A DNA stretch of 64,000 nt. Origin: Gluconobacter aidae. GTDB taxonomy: Bacteria > Pseudomonadota > Alphaproteobacteria > Acetobacterales > Acetobacteraceae. Of the stretch, positions 54,347-62,749 are shown one piece after another (position 1 is the first letter of the stretch; each line of letters starts with the position of its first letter). The notes under the pieces were generated by a model that had not been told where the DNA came from, searched no databases, and saw only the letters and a list, made by a program, of their open reading frames with translations. Location of the stretch: positions 1-64,000 of the forward strand of contig NZ_WIPH01000004.1 in assembly GCF_009547075.1 (NCBI RefSeq). Reading direction: 5' to 3'. Position numbers and translations under genes: made by a program.

Positions 54347-54982
54347 TCAGGAAGCCTTTGCGACTGCTTTGGCGAAATCATCATAGCTCCCGACCACGTC
54401 AGGCGCGGGAACGTCATTGATGCGGAAATATGGCGTGCCCTTGATCTGGAGGAAAGCGCCGTCACGGTCCTGCCTGTTGATAATGGACTCGCGCAGGGCG
54501 TTATCGGCATTGATCCTGTCGAATTCGGCAGCACTCACGCCGAACAGCGCCGCGCGCTTCTTCAACTCCGCCACGGGGTCGATGTTCTGTGCGAAGGCCC
54601 ACTCGTCCTGATGGTCGAGCAGATCCGTCACGAAGGGCTCGTAGCGTTCGGCGGGCAGGGAGCGTGAGACCATGGCCGCCAGCAGGGCAACCTGATCGAG
54701 CGGGAAATCATGGAAGCGGTAGCGGATCTTTCCCGTGTCGATCAGGTTCTTGCGGATCCGCGGAAAGATCTCCTGCGCGAAATGGGCGCAGTGCGAGCAG
54801 GTCAGCGAGAACCACTCGTCCACGATCACTTTTGCATCCGGCGAGCCAATGACCCGGGGCCCCATGCGCGGATCGCTGGCGGGCAGGTCCTCCGCCCGTG
54901 CAAACGGCACGGCCGCACTGGCCACAAGGGCCATTCCGGAAGCGAGAAGGATACGGCGGCCGAGAGGGTGGTCGGCAGACAT
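54347..54982 (-). CDS. DsbA-family thiol-disulfide protein, copy 2
   Basis: 211 residues, the same length as copy 1 and clearly its paralogue. The signal has two arginines (9-10, LGRRILLASGMALVASAA), with cleavage probably after about 30. The active site is CSHC (62-65) in EWFSLTCSHCAHF, and the cis-Pro loop is IKGTPYFRIND. ATG 54982 follows a GCGGAG sequence; the frame continues upstream to 55174 but that head overlaps corC. Both copies share the GSPDAKVIVDEWFSLTC/GNPNAKVLVQEWFSLTC core. Confidence 0.88.
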   Translation of the reverse strand: MSADHPLGRRILLASGMALVASAAVPFARAEDLPASDPRMGPRVIGSPDAKVIVDEWFSLTCSHCAHFAQEIFPRIRKNLIDTGKIRYRFHDFPLDQVALLAAMVSRSLPAERYEPFVTDLLDHQDEWAFAQNIDPVAELKKRAALFGVSAAEFDRINADNALRESIINRQDRDGAFLQIKGTPYFRINDVPAPDVVGSYDDFAKAVAKAS

Positions 54983-55037
54983 GGGCGGGGCTCCGCTGGA
55001 AACGATGTGATACTCGAACGATGAACCGGAGCCTCCG

Positions 55038-55985
55038 TCAAGAGCCCCGGTCATCTTCCTGCGTCTTGAGAGCGGGAAGCGGCTTGTTTTCCCAGCCTTC
55101 CGGAACCCGCATGCGCAGGGAACGGATATGCCGGGCATCCGCATCCAGCACCCGGAATTCCAGGCCGCTTTCATGGGTCAGCACCTCGTCCCTGGCCGGG
55201 ACATGCTCGGCCAGACGGAAGACCAGCCCACCGACCGTCTCGATCTCGGCCTCTCGTTCGGCATCCGTCAGCACGGCGCCAAGCCGTTCCTCAAGCTGCC
55301 GGACCGGAAGGCGGGCGTCGATATCGAACGAACCGTCCGGACGCTCCACCCACATGGTCGTCACCGGGTCGTCATGCTCGTCCGAAATGTCGCCGACGAT
55401 GGTTTCGATCAGATCCTCGATCGTCACGAGCCCGTCGATGCTGCCATATTCGTCGATCACGAGGGCCATGTGCATCTGGCGCTGGCGCATCTGGAGCAGC
55501 AGGTCCAGCACCGGGATGGTCGGCGCGATCATCAGCGGCTGCCGCAGAAGCGGACGGATGTCGAAAGCTTCCGGATCGCCGACATAGGCGATCAGATCCT
55601 TCACATGGATCATGCCCGCGATGTCATCGAGCTGGTCGCGATAGACCGGAAGGCGGGAATGGTTTTCCCTACGCATCAGGTCCAGTGCTTCGTTGAAGGG
55701 CAGGGCCTCGGGCATGGCGACGATGTCCGCGCGGGGGATCATGACGTCATCCGCCGTGATGTCCCGCAGACGCAGCACGTTCATGATGAGGGCGCGTTCC
55801 TGCCGGTCGAGTTCCGGCTCGTCGCCCGCATCCTCGGTCGGCTGTCCGGCTTCCTGAACGAGGGTGGCGATGGACTCGCGCAGGCCCTGATCGCGTCCGC
55901 GGCGGTTGAAAAGTCCGAAAAGGCCGCGGGAAGGGCGGCTCTTGCCCGACTCTTCGGTCGGGCGGTCGTGTGAATCGTCACTCAT
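55038..55985 (-). CDS. corC: CorC/YbeX-type CBS-domain protein
   Basis: 315 residues, cytoplasmic. After a charged N terminus with a GLFGLFNRRG stretch come two CBS domains (about 80-200): DITADDVMIPRADIVAMP and VLDLLLQMRQRQMHMALVIDEYGSIDGLVTIEDLIE. A CorC-HlyC domain follows (about 220-300, with ETVGGLVFRL). It lacks the DUF21 membrane domain, like YbeX. YbeX lies next to YbeY in many bacteria, as here, and has been linked to ribosome maturation and Mg/Co handling. Its start overlaps the ybeY stop by 4 bases. Confidence 0.9.
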   Translation of the reverse strand: MSDDSHDRPTEESGKSRPSRGLFGLFNRRGRDQGLRESIATLVQEAGQPTEDAGDEPELDRQERALIMNVLRLRDITADDVMIPRADIVAMPEALPFNEALDLMRRENHSRLPVYRDQLDDIAGMIHVKDLIAYVGDPEAFDIRPLLRQPLMIAPTIPVLDLLLQMRQRQMHMALVIDEYGSIDGLVTIEDLIETIVGDISDEHDDPVTTMWVERPDGSFDIDARLPVRQLEERLGAVLTDAEREAEIETVGGLVFRLAEHVPARDEVLTHESGLEFRVLDADARHIRSLRMRVPEGWENKPLPALKTQEDDRGS

Positions 55986-56503
55986 ATCCGGACACTCCCA
56001 GCCTGCTGCCAGTTCCCCTGTCTCCAGTTCCCCTGGCGCCAAGGATCCCCAAAACCGAGGGACCGCAGGGTACGGGTCTCAATTCCTTCCATTTCCCGGG
56101 CCTCGCCGGGATGGTGATGGTCGTAACCGGCAAGATGCAGTGCGCCATGCACCACAAGATGCGACAGATGCGCCCTCAGCGAGCGCCGGGCGGCCGCGGC
56201 TTCGCGGTGTACCGTCTCGTAACCCAGCACGATGTCTCCGCCATGGGCGGGCGAGAGCGGCTCGAACGTCAGGACGTTCGTGGGCTTGTTCCTGTCCCGG
56301 AAGCGCGCATTGAGGCGCTTGACGATCCGGTCTGTCGCCAGAAGGATCGAAGGAGCCGGAGACTGCGTGAAGTCGGGTCCACCCTGACGGGCGACCGCGA
56401 CGAGGGCGCGCCGGATTGCACGCTCCGTCCCCGGAACCGAGGCGCGCCAGCGGGCGTCCTCGATGATGATGTCAGTGCCGGCGTATCGACTTGGAGGTTC
56501 CAT
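55982..56503 (-). CDS. ybeY: Endoribonuclease YbeY
   Basis: 173 residues. The UPF0054 zinc motif HGALHLAGYDH gives H119, H123 and H129. VKRLNARFRDRNKPTNVLTF (about 61-80) is the second conserved block. YbeY acts in 16S rRNA 3' end maturation and 70S quality control. ATG 56503 follows GGGAAAACA and overlaps the phoH-type gene by 32 bases. A frame further upstream to 56689 lies wholly inside phoH and is rejected. Confidence 0.95.
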   Translation of the reverse strand: MEPPSRYAGTDIIIEDARWRASVPGTERAIRRALVAVARQGGPDFTQSPAPSILLATDRIVKRLNARFRDRNKPTNVLTFEPLSPAHGGDIVLGYETVHREAAAARRSLRAHLSHLVVHGALHLAGYDHHHPGEAREMEGIETRTLRSLGFGDPWRQGNWRQGNWQQAGSVRI

Positions 56504-57653
56504 TGTTTTCCCGGCGCAGCCTGTTCCGGAACACGTCCCGGGGGGCTGGCGCTTTCTGTTCATAGGCATCGACGATACGGGCAACCAGCGGATGGCGCAC
56601 CACATCTTCGGAAGAAAAGCGCGTGATGCCGATTCCCTTGATGCCTTCGAGGGTCTCGACCGCTTCACGCAGACCGGATGATACACCATTCGGCAGATCG
56701 ATCTGACTCAGATCGCCCGTAATGGCCATGCGTGTGCCTTCGCCCATGCGGGTGAGGAACATCTTCATCTGGGCTGCGGTCGTATTCTGGGCTTCGTCCA
56801 GAATGACATAGGAATGAGCCAAAGTGCGCCCGCGCATGAAAGCGAGCGGCGCCACCTCGATCTCACCCGTCCCCATGCGGCGCACCACCTGCTCGCCCGG
56901 CATCATGTCATGCAGGGCGTCATAGAGCGGACGCAGATAGGGATCGATCTTTTCGCGCATGTCGCCGGGCAGGAAGCCGAGGCGCTCACCGGCCTCGACG
57001 GCCGGGCGCGAGAGAATGATCCGGTCCACCTGTCCGGCGAGCAGCATGCCCACGGCCTGCGCCACGGCCAGATAGGTCTTGCCCGTACCGGCCGGACCGA
57101 TGCCGAACACCATGTCGGTATTGGCCAGCATTTCCATATAGGCGGCCTGACCATGCGAACGCGGTGCAATGACGCCGCGCTTGGTCTTGATGGCGGGCAG
57201 GTCCCCGAAAGGTATTACGGGCATGTTCTGCGGTTTGCCATGGCCCTTTTCCGGCCGCCGGTGGCCGTTATTGCCACGCGGGCGCTCTTCAGGAACAGGC
57301 CGGGCCTGCCTCATGTCAACCGGGCGTTCCGGACGGCTCGGCAGGGCCGTCAGGCGGATCACGCCATCGACCTGCGAGGCATCGATCGTGCCGCCCTGTT
57401 CGAGCTGGTTGTACAGCGCAATGATGGCCGCCTGTGCGCGACCGACCGATTCCGTCTCTCCGGAAATGGCGATCTTGTTGCCACGGCAGGACAGCTTGAC
57501 GTCGAATCCTTCCTCAAGCCGGACGAGGTGCCGGTCATGGTCTCCCAGCAGGCGCTGGAGCAGGATGTTGTCGTTGAAGCGAAGGGCAACGGTGCGGTTG
57601 CCTTCGGATCCACTGCTGGTGGCGACGGGACGGGTCGGGTGCGTTGTCAGCAA
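56472..57653 (-). CDS. ybeZ: PhoH-like ATPase (YbeZ)
   Basis: 393 residues from TTG 57653, which overlaps the miaB stop by 7 bases; no ATG or GTG is available before the conserved part. An N-terminal KH-like segment ([33 protein letters not shown]) precedes the P-loop GPAGTGKT (186-193), and Walker [11 protein letters not shown] lies near 284-293. A basic linker (about 105-140, with [17 protein letters not shown]) is the non-conserved middle. PhoH/YbeZ ATPases interact with YbeY and RNA. The start choice is the least certain aspect. Confidence 0.92.
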   Translation of the reverse strand: MLTTHPTRPVATSSGSEGNRTVALRFNDNILLQRLLGDHDRHLVRLEEGFDVKLSCRGNKIAISGETESVGRAQAAIIALYNQLEQGGTIDASQVDGVIRLTALPSRPERPVDMRQARPVPEERPRGNNGHRRPEKGHGKPQNMPVIPFGDLPAIKTKRGVIAPRSHGQAAYMEMLANTDMVFGIGPAGTGKTYLAVAQAVGMLLAGQVDRIILSRPAVEAGERLGFLPGDMREKIDPYLRPLYDALHDMMPGEQVVRRMGTGEIEVAPLAFMRGRTLAHSYVILDEAQNTTAAQMKMFLTRMGEGTRMAITGDLSQIDLPNGVSSGLREAVETLEGIKGIGITRFSSEDVVRHPLVARIVDAYEQKAPAPRDVFRNRLRRENNGTSKSIRRH

Positions 57654-59074
57654 GCGGAGGCTGTCTCCCGGATCAGGGTGCCGCCCAGGGAATTGGTACG
57701 GCGTGTGGTGATGGCGACCTTGACGGTGGACCCGATCAGATGATCCGGTCCGTCGAAATGAACGGGTTGCAGATAGGGGGAACGTCCGGCGATCTGACCG
57801 GGCTTGCGGCCCCGGTTCGTCACCAGGATTTCCTGCACCGTTCCCACCATGTCGGCATTGAAGGCGTCCTGCTGTTCGCGCAGAAGCGCCTGCAATTCGG
57901 CCAGGCGGCGATCCTTCACGTCCTCGGGCACCTGCATCGGCTGGCCGGCGGCGGGTGTGCCGGGACGGGGGGAATATTTGAAGCTGTAGGCCATGGCGAA
58001 ACCGATATCGCGCACGAGCTGCATGGTCGCTTCGAAATCCTCTTCCGTCTCGCCGGGATGGCCGACGATGAAATCGGAAGACAGGGCCAGATCCGGACGG
58101 GCCTCACGCAGTTTTCGAACGCTCTCGCGGTATTCGTCCGCCGTGTGGCCGCGGTTCATGGCCTTGAGGATCCGGTCCGAGCCGCTCTGCACCGGCAGAT
58201 GCAGGAACGGCATGAGGGCGGGATTGTCCCGGTGCGCGTCGATCAGGCTCTGGTCCACGTCGCGGGGGTGGGACGTCATGTAGCGGATGCGCCCAAGACC
58301 GGGGATCTGCGCGAGCTGTTCGACCAGCCCGGCCAGAGTCTCACTGCCGCCATGGCCGTCGTCACCGTGATAGGCGTTGACGTTCTGCCCGAGCAGCGTG
58401 ATCTCGCGCACGCCGCTTTCGGCCATCCGGCGGGCCTCGGCGAGAACCGAAGCAACCGGGCGGCTCGTTTCCGCGCCACGGGTGTAAGGCACGACGCAGA
58501 ACGAACAGAACTTGTCGCAGCCTTCCTGGATGGTGAGGAACGCCGTGAGATTGCCCTGCGTCTGGGGGGCGGCGTCCGTGGGCAGGAAGTCAAACTTCTG
58601 CTCGACCGGGAAATCCGTCTCGATCACGGCCCCACCGGCACGGGCGGCGCGGGCCACCATTTCGGGCAGCTTGTGATAGGTCTGCGGACCGAGTACCAGA
58701 TCCACATAGGGCGCGCGGGAGAGGATGACCTCACCTTCCGCCTGAGCCACGCATCCCGCAACCGCGATGATGGTGCGGTCAGCCCCATTGCTCATCCGTT
58801 CGTCGCGGATCTTGCGCAGGCGTCCAAGTTCGGAGAAGACCTTTTCAGTCGCCCGTTCGCGGATATGGCAGGTGTTGAGGATGACCATGTCGGCGTCTTC
58901 GGGGCGCTCGACCGGGCCATAACCCAGCGGCCGCAGAACATCGGCCATGCGCGCGCTGTCATACACGTTCATCTGGCAGCCCCATGTAATGACATGAAGG
59001 CCCCGTGGAGCAGGCCCAGTGGGCGCAGTGTCGGAAGAAGCGGGCAGGGCTGGAGAAGTCGGGGCGGTGATCAA
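57647..59074 (-). CDS. miaB: tRNA-2-methylthio-N6-dimethylallyladenosine synthase
   Basis: 475 residues from TTG 59074. MiaB adds the methylthio group to i6A37 of tRNAs. The UPF0004 domain has its cysteines in [14 protein letters not shown] and VAGCVAQ. The radical-SAM cluster is in [16 protein letters not shown] (C-x3-C-x2-C), and the C-terminal TRAM domain ends the protein. The Pro-rich start ([23 protein letters not shown]) is an extra N-terminal tail. No ATG or GTG lies between the TTG and the conserved start, which supports TTG. phoH overlaps its end. Confidence 0.93.
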   Translation of the reverse strand: MITAPTSPALPASSDTAPTGPAPRGLHVITWGCQMNVYDSARMADVLRPLGYGPVERPEDADMVILNTCHIRERATEKVFSELGRLRKIRDERMSNGADRTIIAVAGCVAQAEGEVILSRAPYVDLVLGPQTYHKLPEMVARAARAGGAVIETDFPVEQKFDFLPTDAAPQTQGNLTAFLTIQEGCDKFCSFCVVPYTRGAETSRPVASVLAEARRMAESGVREITLLGQNVNAYHGDDGHGGSETLAGLVEQLAQIPGLGRIRYMTSHPRDVDQSLIDAHRDNPALMPFLHLPVQSGSDRILKAMNRGHTADEYRESVRKLREARPDLALSSDFIVGHPGETEEDFEATMQLVRDIGFAMAYSFKYSPRPGTPAAGQPMQVPEDVKDRRLAELQALLREQQDAFNADMVGTVQEILVTNRGRKPGQIAGRSPYLQPVHFDGPDHLIGSTVKVAITTRRTNSLGGTLIRETASAC

Positions 59075-59320
59075 GGTCTCGGTCCGGGAATGGCAGAATC
59101 AGGCACACACATCGGGGCAGGCATCCGCGCGGTCAAGCCTGTTCCGGGGAACGGCGTCCTGAATGCGATGGGCCGACGGATGATTAAACGGGCCTGAATG
59201 GGTATCACCACCTCGGGACAGGAGAGCCGGATTGCTGCCGTGTCTTGCTTTGAAAATGGCGCGGAGGCGGGCTTCAAGTCAAGATAAACCTCGGTGTCCG
59301 CCCTGTTCTGGAGCGGATTT

Positions 59321-60277
59321 TCAGGAACCGTACACTTTCGGACGGCCGCGTCGCAGGTCTGCCGCTCCATTGTTGACGGCTTCGAAGGTCGCGCGGGACA
59401 GATCCTTGCGGGTGCGGAAATCGTCTGGCGTGATCGGTTCATGCAGCAGGAGCGACGCCCTCATGGAGCGCCACTGGCCGAAGGACCACAGATGGGGTGC
59501 GAGATCCATGTCGCCATACCAGGAAAAGACGTTCCGGCGGCTCCGGCCGACCGGCAGTCCTTCGAGACAGTCATAGGCGACGGAGACGGGCTGGATCAGG
59601 ACGGGCGGAGCCTTGGGCAGGCCGACCTGCTCCAGGCGCCCCGGCTTGGCGACGGCAAAGAACGAGGACAGGAACGGCAGGACGCGCGAGCCGTCCGAAG
59701 ACGTGCCTTCGGGGAACAGAACGATATCGTCGCCATCCCACAGGCGCGCGGCCATGTCGTGCAGTTCCCGGCCGGTTTCCTGACGGTTGCGGCTGACGAA
59801 AATGGTGCGGCCCAGTCGCGAGGCCGTCCCGATGAGAGGCCATTTTCCGACTTCGCCCTTGGCCACGAACACGACGGGCAGGGTGCTCCCGATGATGGCG
59901 ATGTCCAGCCAGGAGCAGTGATTGGCCACGAATACGACCGGCCGCTTGCCTTCGCGCACGTCCTTTGCCGTGCGGACGCCTCCGGCGCTATGTCCGATGA
60001 CCCTGATCCGGATGCCAAGAATCCGGCAGACGCCCTTCCAGAAAACGCGGGGCATCATGATTTTCAGGCGACCGGGCAGACGCACGAGGATGGCCTGCAT
60101 ACTGCACGCCCAGAACGCCCAGATCAGGACAAGCGACAGACGGCCGGCACAGCGCAGGCGACTGTACAGGGTGGTCGAGGTTGTCGGCTGACTGGCCGGA
60201 AAGTCGGAATTTCCATCCAGGACGGGACGGTTGTGACCGCGTCGGCCGTTCGGGGTCTTGGCATCACGATGGGACAT
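59321..60277 (-). CDS. plsC: 1-acyl-sn-glycerol-3-phosphate acyltransferase
   Basis: 318 residues. It makes phosphatidic acid at the inner membrane. The HX4D motif is in VANHCSWLDIAIIG (about 125-138), and FPEGTSSDGSRVLPF holds the glycerolphosphate motif. A hydrophobic helix at about 45-70 anchors it. Residues 1-40 are polar and variable. ATG 60277 is preferred to the upstream GTG 60313. It precedes miaB by 246 bases that hold no gene I can support. The plsC-miaB-phoH-ybeY-corC order is conserved in alphaproteobacteria. Confidence 0.9.
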   Translation of the reverse strand: MSHRDAKTPNGRRGHNRPVLDGNSDFPASQPTTSTTLYSRLRCAGRLSLVLIWAFWACSMQAILVRLPGRLKIMMPRVFWKGVCRILGIRIRVIGHSAGGVRTAKDVREGKRPVVFVANHCSWLDIAIIGSTLPVVFVAKGEVGKWPLIGTASRLGRTIFVSRNRQETGRELHDMAARLWDGDDIVLFPEGTSSDGSRVLPFLSSFFAVAKPGRLEQVGLPKAPPVLIQPVSVAYDCLEGLPVGRSRRNVFSWYGDMDLAPHLWSFGQWRSMRASLLLHEPITPDDFRTRKDLSRATFEAVNNGAADLRRGRPKVYGS

Positions 60278-60316
60278 GGGTGCTGAGTGATACGGTTTTC
60301 GCGGGGGGGACACAAT

Positions 60317-60348
60317 CTTGTTTGCTTGTTTGTCGGCTTGTTTGTCGG
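60317..60348 (+). repeat. Short direct repeat upstream of tamA
   Basis: CTTGTTTGTCGG occurs twice back to back (60325-60336 and 60337-60348), preceded by a partial CTTGTTTG copy (60317-60324). It lies in the 273-base region between divergent plsC and tamA. The region has no other feature I can support, apart from a TTGACA hexamer at 60432 without a convincing -10 partner. Confidence 0.6.
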
Positions 60349-60550
60349 CCTGCCGGTCGGGTTGTCTGCCGGGCGTTGCCGGTGCAGGGCAGTTTTCCGG
60401 GCGGTTCCTGCCGGTTCCTGTCTGGGAGGACTTGACAGGGAGCGTCGTGCAAGGTTCCTCGGATGGTGCAGCCGCCTCGTTCGGTCTGCGCTCTCGTGTC
60501 CGGTTTTCACAAGGCCGGAAATGCCCTCAAGACGGATTTCAGGACGCACG

Positions 60551-62749
60551 GTGAAGTCAGGCCGCAGCCCCGTTTCTTTTTCTGTGTCAGTTGTCTCGAT
60601 GTCCTGCATTCTGGGCATCGTGACGGTGTTCTGCGCGCCCCCGCCGGCAGAGGCGAAGGTGTCGAAAGCGACTGCAAACGCAAAGCCGGTGACGGATGGC
60701 ACGTCCGATCCTGCCATTCCCTATGCCGTGACGCTGACGCCGACGAAACAGGCGGATCTGGACGCCGCGATTGCCGCATCCTCGCAGCTCAAATCCCTTC
60801 AGACGTCCCACACCGTCGGAGCCTATGCGCTCGCCGGGCGGATCCGGAGCGATTATGACCGCGTCAACAGCGCGCTTGAATCGCAGGGATATTATGCGGG
60901 CTCTGTGAAGATCAGCGTCAGGGCGGGTGTACGGACCGTGGATGGCAAGGATCCGTCCCTGCCGGATATTCTCAAGGCGCTCGGCAAGAAGCAGAAGGTC
61001 GCGATTACGATTTCCGCCACGATCGGGCCGAGGTTCAGTCTGGGAACCGTGGCGCTGACCACCCTGCCACAGAAAGCTCCCGCCGCATCCGTTCCAGCAC
61101 CCGCCCCTGTGACGCCCGCGGCAACGGTCCCTGCCATGAAGGATCCGACCGCGAAGGCGCCTGTCGCAAAGACTTCGGGTAAAAATCCACTGGATAAAAC
61201 CGCCTCGGCAGCACCGCCGCCCGCTGCGGCGGTCGCGGCGACTTCGGAGCAGGCGATCGCACAGGCCCAGCCGATCAGCCTGCTGCCCGCGGAGCGCAAG
61301 GCGTTCGGTCTGTCTTCGGGGCAGCCTGCCGTGGCGGCGGATGTGCTGACCGCACAGAACAGCCTGCTCAACCAGCTTCAGGAAGAAGGCTATGCCACGG
61401 CGAGTGTCTCGACCCCTCTGGCCTATCTGAAGCCCCCGACGCATACGCTGGATATCGTGTTCCGGGTGAACCGCGGACCAAAGGTCGTGATCGGTCCGAT
61501 CAGCATGACGGGGCTGGTGCATACCAGACAGCGCTATCTCATGAATCGGCTGGAACTCAGGGAAGGCGAGCTTTATCGCCCCTCCCGGATCGAGGCCGCG
61601 CGGCAGGATCTGGCCAGCACGGGTGTTTTTGCGTCTGTTCAGGTCCGCAATGTCCCGCCGATCATCACCCTTCCGCCCACGCGCACCCTCATGCCCGGCA
61701 TCCTTCAGGCCATGCCGATCGAATTCGGCTTCAAGGAAGCCAAGCGGCGGACCCTGTCTGCCGAAATCGGATACTCGACCGATCTCGGCGGGCGCGTTGG
61801 TGTGAGCTGGACGCATCACAACCTTCTGGGAAATGCCGAGCAACTGCGCCTGACGGCCCTGGTCACGGGGCTTGGTGGTTCCGCGCAGCAGGGCCTGGGT
61901 TATGATGTTTACGCGGATTTCATGAAGCCGGACTTTCTGTCCAAAGGGCAGAATCTGAGCGTACGTCTCGAGGGGATCCGCCAGCTTCTCTATTCCTACC
62001 ACCAGACCGCCATCGTCGGCCGCGCGGGGGTGAACCGCCATGTCGGGAAGTACTGGAATGTCTCCGGCGGCGTGATGGGGGAGCAGGAGCAGATCCAGCA
62101 GTTCGGCGATACGCGGAGCTATTTCATCATCGCGGCTCCCCTGAACGCCACATTCGACAACACCCAGCTCTCCAACCCGATCGACCCGGCGACACATGGT
62201 GTCCGCGCTTCATTCTCGATAACGCCCTCGGAATCGCTGGAGAGCGGGTCGTCATTCTTCACGTTGCTGTCGGCGCAGGTCTCGACCTATTTCGATCTGA
62301 AGCATCTCGGCATTTCCCGACCCGGACGCAGCGTGATTGCCGTACGCGGGATCGTGGGCTCGGTGCAGGGCGCGTCCACCTACCAGATCCCGCCCGATCA
62401 GCGTCTCTATGCCGGTGGCCCGGCCACAGTGCGCGGGTTCCGCTATCAGGGGGTCGGGCCTCAATACGGCAAGACGAAATACGGCATCGGCGGCACGTCC
62501 ATGGATGCAGGTAGCGTCGAGTTCCGCCAGCGCCTGCCCATGAATCTGGGTTTTGCCGGCTTCGTGGATGCCGGTCAGGTCGGCACGGGATCGCGACCCG
62601 GACAGGGCACGCTGCGGGTCGGTTATGGCGGCGGCGTGCGGTATTTCACGCCGATCGGGCCGATCCGCGTGGATGTGGCGCTGCCGATGAACCGTCCGGC
62701 TTACGGCGATAAATGGGAACTGTATTTCGGCCTCGGGGAGACGTTCTGA
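60551..62749 (+). CDS. tamA: Outer-membrane translocation module TamA
   Basis: 732 residues from GTG 60551, with AGGA seven bases upstream; the open frame reaches back to 60287 but is not protein-like there. A signal (about 1-35, ending AEA) precedes POTRA domains: the first around residues 45-170 (SDYDRVNSALESQGYYAG), the later ones after about 240 (ELREGELYRPSRIEAARQDLASTGVFASV). A Pro/Ala/Lys-rich linker at 173-240 interrupts the POTRA region. The 16-stranded Omp85 barrel has GYSTDLGGRVGVSWTHHNLLGNAE, the ATVRGFRYQGVGP loop and a terminal strand ending FGLGETF. With TamB it inserts barrel proteins. Confidence 0.92.
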   Translation: MKSGRSPVSFSVSVVSMSCILGIVTVFCAPPPAEAKVSKATANAKPVTDGTSDPAIPYAVTLTPTKQADLDAAIAASSQLKSLQTSHTVGAYALAGRIRSDYDRVNSALESQGYYAGSVKISVRAGVRTVDGKDPSLPDILKALGKKQKVAITISATIGPRFSLGTVALTTLPQKAPAASVPAPAPVTPAATVPAMKDPTAKAPVAKTSGKNPLDKTASAAPPPAAAVAATSEQAIAQAQPISLLPAERKAFGLSSGQPAVAADVLTAQNSLLNQLQEEGYATASVSTPLAYLKPPTHTLDIVFRVNRGPKVVIGPISMTGLVHTRQRYLMNRLELREGELYRPSRIEAARQDLASTGVFASVQVRNVPPIITLPPTRTLMPGILQAMPIEFGFKEAKRRTLSAEIGYSTDLGGRVGVSWTHHNLLGNAEQLRLTALVTGLGGSAQQGLGYDVYADFMKPDFLSKGQNLSVRLEGIRQLLYSYHQTAIVGRAGVNRHVGKYWNVSGGVMGEQEQIQQFGDTRSYFIIAAPLNATFDNTQLSNPIDPATHGVRASFSITPSESLESGSSFFTLLSAQVSTYFDLKHLGISRPGRSVIAVRGIVGSVQGASTYQIPPDQRLYAGGPATVRGFRYQGVGPQYGKTKYGIGGTSMDAGSVEFRQRLPMNLGFAGFVDAGQVGTGSRPGQGTLRVGYGGGVRYFTPIGPIRVDVALPMNRPAYGDKWELYFGLGETF

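Noticed and set aside
2009-56503. Three gene overlaps of exactly 32 bases (gluQ/lptM, DHA2/methyltransferase, ybeZ/ybeY)
   Set aside because: The overlaps differ in orientation and sequence, so the equal length is most likely coincidence.
59075-59320. A possible reading frame on the minus strand between plsC and miaB
   Set aside because: Its start lies inside plsC, and it has no family similarity or ribosome site; it looks like chance open sequence.
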